This document shows positions 44,971-56,284 of a DNA stretch of 64,000 nucleotides, in pieces. This DNA is from Typha latifolia (Eukaryota; Streptophyta; Magnoliopsida; Poales; Typhaceae), in contig CM034100.1 in NCBI GenBank assembly GCA_019914945.1, positions 4,105,209 to 4,169,208 of the forward strand, given 5' to 3'. A program made the position numbers and the translations under genes. The notes under the pieces are model-generated. The model made no database searches and was not told the DNA's origin. It worked only from the letters and a program-made list of their open reading frames with translations. Within the stretch, counting starts at the first letter, position 1. Each line of letters starts with the position of its first letter.

Positions 44971-45762
44971 ACAAGTATAGGATTTAGGGACCGGAGTAGT
45001 TTTTGGTTCTGGTGTAACTTTGTAACGTAACAACCAGCGTTACATTGCTGTAAATTGGGTCAAGGATAAGAACCAGGATGTGGACGACCTTTGGTGCAGT
45101 TTAAGCTTATAGATAGTTGAGAGGGATAAGTAAAACGATATTATGATTGTGATAAGAACGTGTTTGTCGAATGGCAAAGGGACAGAAGAGGATAAGAACG
45201 AAGAATATATATCTTGCTTTAATTATATTCAAACATTGTGCAGAAGAGGTGTCATGGCAGCTGATCGTATGCAATTTCGTCTGTAGGAACATGATGCACT
45301 GGCAGCTGCTGATTGGCTACCAAAACATCTAATGTTCAATAGAAGCGACGTTGGTATTCATACGAGTATACAATCGTGGTACAACCGTACACAGGAATAA
45401 GCAAACCAATGGGCAGGAGGAGATGGCGTAGCAAATCCCTCCCTTGTCACGTGATTCTCTCGAGAAGCAGCGCAAGAATTTGAAATAACGATCATGTCCC
45501 GAACCCAAAAGCCGCAGGGGCTGGGCCGGGCCAAGACCTCTTCGAGCCTACTCGAAGAATACTCGCTGCGACGAGCTGTTCAGAGTCGATCACCAAAACA
45601 ACGACGCTCACACCACCCACGTATCAATCTTCTTCTCTGTGGTACTGGTCGCATGATAAAACATAGTTCCGATTTATCGCCACGCGTCGCCTCTTCCTCG
45701 GTGATGTCCATTTGCCCCTGCTTTTAAATCTTTTACTCGCTTCTGTTCCCGCTCCCGCTCCC
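44971..45762. other. Divergent promoters, small-protein and YBEY genes
   Basis: No gene seen. Both neighbours point outward, so both promoters lie here. The right end (about 45400-45760) is GC-richer and probably contains the YBEY leader. Confidence 0.5.
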
Positions 45763-48700
45763 ATGGCGCGACTCCTCTCTCGAGCTCTCTGGTTCGCCTC
45801 CCGTCCTTCGCCGCCGATTGCGGCCTCTCTCCGCCGGCGGACGTTTAGGGTACCGGCGGTCGCTTCCTCTTCGCTTTCTTCTTCCTCGCTCCTTCTGTTC
45901 TCTACATTGCCTCGTGATTCGCGCGCTATGAGGCCTCTTGGACGGTCGCGCGCGACGCCCGTTAGGGCGTATCGGAAAGTTGGGAGGAGGCCGGGGGTAG
46001 CGAAGAAGAAGAAGAAGAAGGCATTGGAGCTCGACGTCGAGATCTGTATCGAGGAAGAACTGCCTGAGGATCCGCGGATTTTGGTAATTTCTAGGGTTTA
46101 GGAGTTCCTTGCTTCCGATAAATTGACTCGGTGTTTGTTGAATTTGCTAGCTTTTCTGATTGATTCAATTATTCTATTCTATGCATTAGTTGGAGAATTT
46201 AGTTTATTTCGATTCATAGATGGGTTACTTTAATATTCGGTGAGACCTCGGTATTTCAATTCTTATTTGATTATAAGTCAGAACATTAGTCAGGATACCA
46301 TATCCAAGCCTTCAATATATATAGGTTTATGCGAATTCTGTGCAGGCTGTAGCTTTATTCCATCCGGAATGCAACTATATTTCTCTCCTTGATTACCAGC
46401 TATCATATAGTTACGGTGACAGGAAGTAGTTGTATCTGCTACATATGAAGCCCTTTTTGCCAAACAACTTTTTTCAGGATCATAAAATTGATATGGTTGT
46501 CATCAGTATTGTGTTGCAAAGTATGTCAGCATGCTTTGAAAATTTTATACTTTGCATGGAGCATTTCATATAGCATATTCACCTGCCGACCTGCATGATT
46601 AATGTGTTACTGAAGTACTTCTTCAGGATATTGCAGAGACACTGCAAATGGATGTTGCTAAGGCAATGAAGGTTGCATTTAATGGTCTTAAAGATTCAGA
46701 CTATAAAAGCAGAGACAATTCCATTAAAGATGATGATAAGTTTGAAAAGGTCGAGCTGTCTTTATTGCTTTGCAATGATGATTTTATCCAAAAACTAAAT
46801 AAGGATTGGAGAGATGAGGATCATCCTACTGATGTTCTATCTATGTCGCAACATGTCCCTGAACTTGAACTTCCCATGGTAAAGGCATTTCTTTGAGACT
46901 AGTTCCCTATTTTGATGTTTTGGCTACTTGATGTTTGTTTCAATGGATATTGAGATGTTTCTTTTTGTTTGATAGTTATTATTGGGTGACATTGTAATCT
47001 CTACTGAAACGGCTGCACGACAAGCAGAGGAGAGAGGGCATACACTTCTTGATGAGATACGAATTCTCATGGTTAGTTCTTGTTCAATAATTGACTTTTT
47101 TTCTTCGATGATGTGCCTGACAATATATAAATTCACTGTTTATGCCTCTGATATCAGTTGCTGCTCTTGAGAGAGGGCTCTTATAGATGCAAAAGGGCCA
47201 GGAAAAATAAAGGAGTATAGAATCTTAGGAATTATGAGAGAACCTTCCAGAAGATAAACTATCTATAAGTGCTAGTACCAAAGAAATATTCAGCATAGCT
47301 CTAGTGGTTTAGCTTGTTAGTGGTAGTTAACTAAAAAAAAATTTAGAAGGTGTTTGCATACTGGGATCACTGTTGTGTTTATGTAAATATATCACTGGAA
47401 CATCTTTTAACTTGTCTGCTAAAAGTAAGGTGAAAATGTCTTTGATTTTTGCAAATCCCTTTGAAACTACGGGGCGTGTGCCCTCTGTTTACTGTTGTGT
47501 TTATGCAAATATTCCACTGGAGCATCTTTTAACATGTCTGCTAAAAGGAATTGTTTAAGAAATAGCATCAGCTAAATGTTGTAACTGCTTCATGTCTAAT
47601 TAGGTTCATGGTTTATTGCATCTACTGGGCTTTGATCATGAGATTAGCAAGGAGGCCGAAGCTGAAATGGAAAAGGAAGAGGAACATATTTTAAGGAGTC
47701 TTGGGTGGACAGGGAAAAGTCTAATTAAGAGTGCATGTGATGCTGTAACTGATGAAATCCTTCAGGCAGGGGACTTTGATAGTGAGTATCATTGTATGTC
47801 ATTAGCATAGGCTTTTCCTGTTATCATATGGACATTATATTACTTGTCTTTTACTTTCTGTAACACTTTCTGAGGTGTCAGTACTTATAAAATAGTCCTC
47901 ACAGTTGGAAACTTTTTACAGAAATTGCCCATAATATGAAGAAAGAGGGCACTGTAGACTCTCATAAACCAAAACTCAGCTATATATTTTTTGATATTGA
48001 TGGTGAGCACAGGTAGCGACTAGTAGTTTGTTGCTGGTATTCTTTCAAACTTTGGGCTCCCTTTAATAGTTTAATGTTTTCCATGTCAATAAGGTATTTC
48101 CCAGGACAATGAAGGCCAAATAACTACAAGGTCAGCAGAAGCCATGAGAGAAGCAATTTCCATGGGAGTAAAGATAGCCGTTACTACTGGAAAGGTGAGT
48201 ATGGATTCTATTTTTATCCTTCATAGTTTTTGCCTTTCATACATATAAAACCAATACTAGTTTTGAAGTAAATTGAGTTGTGATCTCTCTCTTTCTCTCT
48301 GAAAATCAAATAATATAGCTGATTTGAAATGTAGAGCCGCCCTGCCATTATAAGAGCTCTCAAGATGGCTAACTTTGAAGGAATAGATGGTATTATATCT
48401 GAATTATCACCTGGCGTCTTTCTACAGGTTATTCTTCTTTCCTTTTCTGTGCTTTTTATTAATCGAGAATTGATGAGTCAGTGAGGTTTATGTCAAATGT
48501 GTATCATATCTAAGATAGGACACCATATTTTAATGTTGAAGACTTAAAGTAATCAATGTTACTTATAGCATTTCCATCCTTTTAAGTTTACAAATAGAAA
48601 CTAGAAATGACTTCATTGGAAACTACTGTATATGCCCAGATACTCTCTTGAATTTTAATTGCCTTGACAGTTGAATTTCTTTCTTGTTTGAAATTTCAGG

Positions 48701-51700
48701 GTTCACTTATTTATGGGAGGCAGGGCCAAGAGATTTACAAAGCAAATTTAGATCTGGATGTCTGCAGAGAGGTAAAGAAGAATTATTGTTGAAACTGATT
48801 TCTCATTTATGCTATTAATTATTAATGTTTCTCATGTTTATTATTATTTTTATATATGTAACAAATTTTTGTCTTTCATAGTCGTATTAATTGAGTCTAC
48901 TACTTGCAGCTACTCTGAATGAGAACATAAATCAAGTATTCTTTATTCTTATCTCTTAATGTTTATAAGTTGCTGCTGCATTACATTGCCATTGCTTTTG
49001 TCTATCAATCTTGGTTGTTTTTAGTTTTGACTGGGTTTACCAGAAAGAGATATGATGTTTTTGCTAATCTTGAAGGCACGCCACTGGATGTTTGTTTTCA
49101 ACTAGTCGATGTATCTGATTTTGTGTGACTTATTTAACTTATTGAGTCATTTCATTTGAACTCCTTTTGGTTTGAAATTTCTTTCCTGTCTTTTCTTCAT
49201 AAGTTGGTCATTTGGAAAGTGGGGTACAAGCAGATAGCATGCCTTAATCCTTCATAGGATATTAAAAATGGGTGATAACAATGTGACACATGGCGGACTT
49301 TCTCAATTTCTCTTGGGTATGTACTGGAAAAATATTGCTCCGAGAATGTTTATTCAAAAGTAGCACTGCATGATTCCTGCATAGAAATAACTCCTAAGGA
49401 CTCAACTTTATATTGCATGTACTTTATAATCACTTGTTGTCTCCTGTAGTATACTGTTGTCACAGTTTCACTGATTTTGGAACCAACCTCATTATCCTAA
49501 AAGAAATATTAACAGTTAATGGTCATTTACCATTAGTATGTCACAGTTTCACTGATTTTGGAAGAGTTTGGATAGCATGAACTGGTTGTCATCTGCTGCC
49601 AAGCCTTCACAGTAATCGGTTGTTGCGACATACATTCTAATTTAGTTTTCTCGCTTTAAGCTGAATGGAGGAAAAGGATCCATATAGCAAATCCCAAATA
49701 GTTGCGATTCACGGCTTGTTGTAGTACTTTTACAGATTCTGTGGCATTCACCACTAGTGTGTTGAAACCAAATTGACTGATCTGTGGAGTTGTGTTAAGT
49801 ATATAATATATCACACAAGAAAAGGAGTACATCCATTCAAAGATGTATAGAAGCATAAGCAAGCATATGGATACATCAAAAGATGAACAAACTGTATATA
49901 TGTCGATACTAAACTTTTGTTTGACTGCAGGCATTTTTGTATTCATTGGAACATGAAGTTCCTCTTGTAGCATTTTGTCAGGAGCAATGTCTTACTTTAT
50001 TTGGGCATCCTTTGGTTGATTCATTGCATACCATTTATCATGAGCCAAAGGTACCACCAGAATATGTATATTTTGCCAGATAGATATTTGTGTAAAGGGC
50101 TTGTTTACTGAATGCTGAAGTTCCCTTCTTGCAGGCAGAGATAATGCCTTCAATTCAGCAACTTTTAGCATATTCCAGTATACAGGTAAATTTCTGCTGA
50201 AAACTAATGTATGTACAAATAAGTTCCAGCAAAAAATGCCATTAGTTTAAAATGCTATCTGAATCAATATACTTTATTAGCAGGCGGTAAATTGCATGTT
50301 GTGAAATCAAGAAAAGTCAAGCCACAATAAATGAGAAAAAGTAGCAACATAGCTGCATAGATAACCTCATGAAGAGGCGAAGGTGGATAATGTTTATACA
50401 TAGAATAGGTGCCCTTCATAGTAGCATATTAACATAATTCATCCATCAAGAAGATCTGCTGAAGCACAAAAGAAAAGGACTATGGAGAACATAAGACATA
50501 ACAAGTGATATGGACATTTATGAGATACAATTTTCTTAAGCAATCTTTACTTTGTTATGTTCTTGATGTAGGACAATCTAAGAGTTAGACTTAATGCGTA
50601 TGAATTAAATACACAATTAAATAAACATGCAATGAAATTGTTATATGCAGAGGGAATAACCTAAAGGTCCTGCAATATGAGATGTAAATTATAAGATGTA
50701 GAGAGAGAAGGAAGACGAGCAATAAAAAAAAAGATACTAGTATAGTAAATAATAATATTCTAAAGAAGTCAGAATAGTTACCACGGTGTAAGCACTATCT
50801 TTTTCTAATTAATTCCTCAAGATTCACTTCAAAATCCACATATCGAACTCTTGGTACATTCTCGGTATCTTGAGATCTATACCCAGCAGTGCGGTACTAC
50901 AGTATCTGGCGGTACAATGCTACAGTACCGCCATGGCAAGGTGCTATGGTGCCAAACCTCAAAAAGCAGCGAAGAGCAAAAATAATGGGAAAACAGATAA
51001 GTCGGATTGACTCCGATCACTTTGAAGGGTTTCATACCCCGTTATTCCATGCTTCACACGAAAAAATTAGAGAAATTTTTTCATGTCTTTCTTTATTTTA
51101 AGATCAATAATAATCTTACGTACAAGTAGAGTTTGATTTCCTTAAATAGGAACTGTACTTCCTATTGTGACTAGCTTACCGCTGATTCTTATTACAAAGA
51201 AATCAGAATTAAACCTAATACGACTCTAATAGACTCAAACTGAACCCAAATCAAGTTTAAAAGAAAACCAATTTGACCCAAAAATGAAATGAAACCTAAT
51301 CATCCTATGTCTCAATTGATTCAATCAAAGATCAAATTCAGATCCGAGAATGATTGAATTGATCAACATAAATGATAAATGAAATAGTTGCATTCTAACC
51401 ATTGTTTGATATAGTATGTTCATTGTCGTACATTCAGAGACTTGAATATTTCTCCTGTCTCTCTGAAGTATTTGTTGCCTCAATTCAAGCAGTAATTTGA
51501 TTGATCTGGCTGCAAAAGGTGGAAATTCATTTGTTTCCCTTTATTGAAGCTAATATCATAGCTTCTTTTGCATTTGATCCATGTACCAGAGATTTTTACT
51601 TATTGATTTCATGCATTTTTCTGATTGTTTGGTCTCAATTTCATGTCTAGCACAGTAGCACTATACTTCCATCTCATACCTTTCGATGCTCTGGTTGCTG

Positions 51701-52525
51701 ACAAAGTTAGCCTAAGATATTTGAGGAATCTAATGCTTCCACCAAAGATACCTGTCATTATTGAAAAACTGATATTTTCATGCCTATTTATACTTGGACT
51801 AAGATGGCTGAGACAACCCCCCTAAAAAGCTGAAATTACTGAAGATACTACATTCTTACAGAAATTGATTTTTCTTGACACTGCTGAGGGGATCTCATCT
51901 ATTCTGCGACCTTATTGGTCAGAGGCGACAAAGAAGCGGGCAAGTGTTATCCAGGTTCTGCCAGATATGCTTGAGATCATACCCTGTGGGACTTCAAAGT
52001 ACAGTGGTGTAAGAATGCTGCTGGATCACCTAGGCGTTACTTCAGATGAGGTAGAATAGAAATGTTCTCTTTCATTAACTTATATTATCTTTTATATTCC
52101 TTTTCTCTTAAAGGAGCTGCACAGATGGCATCACGTTTCTGCTTATAATGCAAAGGGTTTGTGCAATCAGTAATTAGACCTCAGGTAGAATTATCCACAT
52201 CTAAGGGTGGTTATTTGCATAGTTTGCTTTGTGCTCATGTTTACCTGGCAGCTGGCTGGCTTGTATTGAAGAGTTCATCACTAAGATAGCGTATTGTATT
52301 TCTTGAGACAATTGTATGTTTGCTATGTCGTAGAGGAATGTTGAATCATGAAAAATAAATATCAACTTTGATGTACCTCTTTTAACCTTGTTGGATTTCA
52401 TTATACTCTTGCTGTGAGGATAACAAAGTTTCCCTGTATTCAACTTTCAACAGAACTTGCCTATTGGTAACGGAGCAATGCTGGCTACAAGCATCTGGAC
52501 TGAGGCGGCATTGCAGTTGAAGTGA
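45763..52525 (+). CDS. YBEY: Chloroplast YBEY endoribonuclease with HAD domain
   Basis: Plastid single-strand RNase for rRNA 3'-end processing and ribosome assembly; plant YBEY carries a Cof-type HAD domain behind the YbeY domain. Twelve exons: 45763-46083, 46627-46878, 46976-47071, 47604-47781, 47922-48002, 48094-48194, 48335-48427, 48700-48771, 49931-50050, 50135-50185, 51862-52050, 52454-52525, giving 541 residues. The first about 60 residues are Ser/Arg/Ala-rich, a transit peptide. The YbeY domain (about 95-265) is intact: DHPTDVLSM, GDIVIS, and the zinc motif HGLLHLLGFDH with His225, His229 and His235. HAD motif I reads FFDIDGIS (Asp307, Asp309) instead of DxDGT. The last exon reads LPIGNGAML where GDGxND is expected and ends early, so the HAD part looks degraded. 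The penultimate intron is long and contains repeat-like DNA. Confidence 0.9.
50186..51861 (+). other. Long YBEY intron 10 with probable transposon debris
   Basis: 1.7 kb, far longer than most introns of this gene. Around 50885-50960 it holds short repeats of CGGTAC and CTACAGTA words in direct and inverted order (GCGGTACTACAGTA, CAGTACCGCC). These look like transposon termini or LTR promoter DNA. No coding remnant was recognised. Confidence 0.35.
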
Positions 52526-52805
52526 ATCAACAAGGATCAATCTGTTCTTAATACAAAATTGCCATCAAGGGCGAGCACATGGCGAAGTGTACAATTTTTT
52601 GACAGGGTCTCGGGTTCTGCTCATAAGTTTTCTGTTTGATATATTATCAATCTAAGCTTGAATAGCCTGAGGATAATAGTCTATTTGCTTACCTCGATCT
52701 TTACTTCCTCCTACAAGAGTTCTTTTTCCTGAAATTCCATTTTTTGTTAGAATAGAGGATTGGAATCTTTGGTCCACAAACAACCCTTTTGCATACAGTA
52801 GTGGT
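52526..52805. other. 3' flank of YBEY
   Basis: Likely 3' UTR; nothing further seen. Confidence 0.5.
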
Positions 52806-53645
52806 TGTTATGATCCAGCCACAAGGGCGAACTCAATCCCATTGAGTTTGGAGCAAGGTAAGGGGCATTTACATCTAGCTCCTTGGTTAGTTATTTATTT
52901 ACTTTATCTTTGTAATTGCTTAATAGTTTGCTTTTGTTATTTACACCTTATGTTAGGTGTATTTTCTTTCTAGTCCTTTACTTATGTGAATAAGTTATTG
53001 CTTAGGTGGATTAGTCGAACTCGAGCCTATACTATCTGGCTAACCGAGTAAGGAGCCATCTATAAATGTTGTGGTGTGCACCAAAGATGGAGCTGGGGAT
53101 TATTGAAACTCTAGTTGGTCTATCTCTTTTCTCTCTTAATACTCCTCCCTTGTTTGACCATCACCAAGCTTGGCCGACCAAGCCCCCTACCTCCTCGTCC
53201 GACCGCCCCCCTTGACCCTAAGGAATGGTCCACCTTCTCCTTGCTCCCTTCTTCCCTAATCTATTCTCTACAGTTCTACACCACCACCAACCCTAACATT
53301 CCATCATCGCCTCCTCTACCGGCGCCACTCCATCATTGCAAGCCTATCACCAGCATCTCAAGTCTCTGCCTCTATCTACGGATTACAAAACTAGTTCAGA
53401 GTCTTCTCCCATAGATTTGTCCATCTCAACCTCTGACTATCGATTTAACAATATCTCCCGATCTAGTCATCAATTTCTTATATATTAGATTCGTTGGAAA
53501 AGTTTCTTTTAGAGCTATAACATATTCAAATCTCACATTAATCCAATTGTTAGATCCTCCGAAATATCTTTTGAAGTTTTCATACTAATTTTTGTCCAAA
53601 CTGGTTGTGGATCAGAACGAGCCACTTCGAGGGAAGATCGTACTA
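52806..53645 (+). mobile_element. Candidate solo LTR of a retrotransposon
   Basis: Starts TGTTATGATCC, a frequent beginning of plant Ty3/gypsy LTRs. An internal TATA-like CTATAAATG at about 53062 is followed by a pyrimidine-rich leader. It is flanked by GTGGT at 52801-52805 and again at 53646-53650, which would fit a 5-bp target duplication. Alternatively the TGGTATC just after 53646 could be the start of a tRNA-Met primer-binding site, making this an LTR plus a stub. The right end (CTA) is not the usual CA, so the borders are uncertain. Confidence 0.4.
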
Positions 53646-53905
53646 GTGGTATCGTACTAGTGGTATACGCCTTTCTTTGGCATTTTGCTGAACAGTTTGA
53701 AACTTAAAATGTGTTCATATATGCAGCATTTTGCTTGTCAAATTTGTTCACATTTCATTATGCGTAATGGAAAATCTCCTGTATTTCATGAGATGAGTGG
53801 GAAGGACTTGCTCATCAATAGCACAAACATATTTGGATGATTTATAGATACTGATTTCCTACATCATAGAGAATATAGGTAATGAAACCATGCAAGACTT
53901 ACTCA
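53646..53905. other. Flank between LTR candidate and OXS3-like gene
   Basis: Probably includes the 3' UTR of the minus-strand gene. No coding content seen. Confidence 0.45.
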
Positions 53906-54816
53906 TCAAGTATATTGTAATATAGGGTCTTTTGCACTGCACAAGGAAGCGGTTTTCCTACTGAATAAAAGGTTGCTGCTGTTGCTTCTTGGTAGCGAAG
54001 AAATACATGAGACCCTGGAGGGCTTCTTCGATATGGTCCTGTTACTTAGTCCTGGTACATAATTTTGCTTTTGGGTTGCATCTAGTCCTCTTGCATAGCT
54101 CTTGCATGTCTTCATCTTCTTGTTGTAAGGAGTCCCTTTCTTCGCGAGATCTTCTATACATCTAGCATCAGAGAGAGATGTGAAGGACTGGGACTTCCCT
54201 TGAAAGTACTTGGACAGCCCTTTTCTGCAAACAGACATACATATATATATTAAAACATTTTATTGAACATTGGCAAAATGTTTGAATCCAGACAATGAAT
54301 GGCTAAATAGCCTAGCCCACACTATTAAACATACACAAGTAGAGGAAATTACCCAACAAAAGCATTCATCATTGTAGAATTTCAGTATCCAACCAAAGTT
54401 TAGTAAAATTAAAGTATTTTTGACCCTTGAAATCTCCTGGCTTCAATTAAACTTAGTGGGTATGAACTCGGAGGGTCAGAAAAGAAGCTAAGACATGACA
54501 ACATGCTATAGTAAATAAGAGATCAAACATAGCATAGAAGTAAGGAGCACCTGACGGGAAGTTGGGATATGAGTGAAGATAACTCGTATAAAGGTCCGTC
54601 TGAATCCTTCTGCCATGTGTTTGACACCGGTGATGACGAGCTAGTGTTAGATGAAGTTTCATCATCATCATCTGTGAGGTTTGATGTTGATGAGCACAAA
54701 GATCCACTGGAGTTACAAGAGGAGGAGAGGAATGTGGTTGTTTCAGAGATGTCATCAATGGTGTCTTCCAACCGAGGCGATGAGATCCCATTAATTTGCT
54801 TGAGACCTTCACTCAT
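53906..54816 (-). CDS. OXIDATIVE STRESS 3-like protein
   Basis: Plant-specific nuclear protein family; Arabidopsis OXS3 and its O3L relatives are linked to tolerance of heavy metals and oxidative stress and to chromatin. Exons 54816-54551 and 54224-53906 encode 194 residues. Residues about 29-62 are a serine-rich acidic tract (SSSCNSSGSLCSSTSN followed by DDDDE). The family core spans the exon junction at about 80-125: GPLYELSSLISQLPVRKGLS, KYFQGKSQSFTSL, then AKKGTPYNKKMKTCKSYARG. The C-terminal third (ISKKPSR, LPRSNSSNLLFSRKT) is basic and serine-rich, also as in the family. The ATG chosen is the first in frame; a longer N-terminus is possible. Which OXS3 subclade it belongs to cannot be decided here. 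Confidence 0.85.
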
Positions 54817-56284
54817 CTTTTTCCTAGATTTTGGAACCTAAAGAGGCAACAAAAGTCCTCTTGAATCCAAAAATGGGTACGAAAAATAAAACACTTCTTG
54901 GTGTATATATGTAGGCCTGCAACTTGGCTTTGCAGGGTAACATTTCCGTGGGCGGTCCGACATATTTATTCAGATTTATACACCCCTCATCAATCTCAAA
55001 AAATTAAATTACAGTTTTGCTCCCCATTTCAGTAGAGTGCAAGAGTCAAATGTGTGATTTTGGGTTCTTTTCATGTATTCCCCTACAGAGCTTCTTTTTT
55101 TTCACCTTTCTAAATTTTGTATTTGTATATATACCCTTGAAACCTACTAGTTTTGTATGGATACCGTTATAGTTACTTTTTACAATATGAATTATTTAAT
55201 AGGTAAAAAGACAAAGATGCGACAGTAATGTATGCAAAACAAATAAGAGTATTTTAATCTTTTTCTTTCTTGTTAAATAGATCAGTATTTAACTTTTAAG
55301 GGTATTCATAAAAACTCATGTAAAAACAAGGGTTTTATACGTATAAAAATATCACCTTTGGAGCGGCATACATGTAATAAGAAATTTTAGAAGGGCATAC
55401 ATGCAAAAGGAACCTTTTATTATTCATGGGGTGAAATGTAATTTAGCCATCTGAAAAGGTGTAAATTGACAAAAAGATATCCTCGCACCTCGCGCTTCTG
55501 CTTTCCAGTGAAGAGAAGATATAGCATTAATTGTCCAACAACCAAATAAGATTACACAATGGCGATGTGTGGGTTGCTTTTTATTATACAAGCAATTGCA
55601 TGGACGTGGATGGAAATGCGTGGGTGATGCGTCGTTAGCAACGTGATCTCTAGAAAAGAAAAATTAAAGAAAGATAAGAAGTAATCAAGTGGATGATGTT
55701 GTTAAATTGCATATTGATCGTGATACACCTACGCAATTTGTCCAGCTGCACGGATCACGAGGGTTGTTGATCTCTGCTCTGCTTTTATCACGGCCGTTCG
55801 TTGCTTGCCTTTTATCCATATCCTATTTAATGAAGGATAGAGTAGAGAGGAATCAAGGGGCAAAATTTGCTAGGAGAACATGGTTTTGGATAGTCTTGGC
55901 ATCATACCCCAATCATTGCTGAAGCCTGAATGTGTTAGTTTGCGATCCACTTAAATCTTCTTACTATTAAAGATAGATAGCAGCTGCTAGATTCTTATCC
56001 AAGAAAAATCAAGCATCCAAAAAGGCACGAGAATTATCGAAGGAAAATAATTTTGAGCTCACCTAGGCAAATGGAATCCATTGGATACTTTAAAGGGCAA
56101 TAGGCACTTACAAGGAAATTGACAACTTTTTATGCAGAATTGATGAAGGAACTGCAGTTCTGGTACTTATAAGAAGAGAAGAACCGAAAAGGATTGAAGA
56201 AATAAACGATCTTGTTATTTCTTTAGGCTTTGATGGCCATTTATGACCATCTAATAGTATCTACTCTGTATCGCCTTTTCCTCA
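54817..56284. other. Intergenic region
   Basis: Contains the OXS3-like promoter at the left and the ENOD93 3' UTR at the right. A 77-codon open frame at 55689-55922 resembles no family I know. No other gene seen. Confidence 0.5.

Noticed and set aside
44534..44980. 148-codon plus-strand open frame opposite the small-protein gene
   Set aside because: Its composition (long hydrophobic and cysteine-rich runs) mirrors the charged minus-strand protein. The minus strand has a TATA box, a good start and family-like motifs; the plus strand has none.
45763..52525. Whole YBEY locus as a pseudogene
   Set aside because: All twelve exons join in frame and the YbeY metal site is intact; only the HAD motifs are altered.
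53115..53414. 99-codon proline-rich plus-strand frame
   Set aside because: Lies inside the LTR candidate; proline-rich reading comes from the pyrimidine-rich leader.
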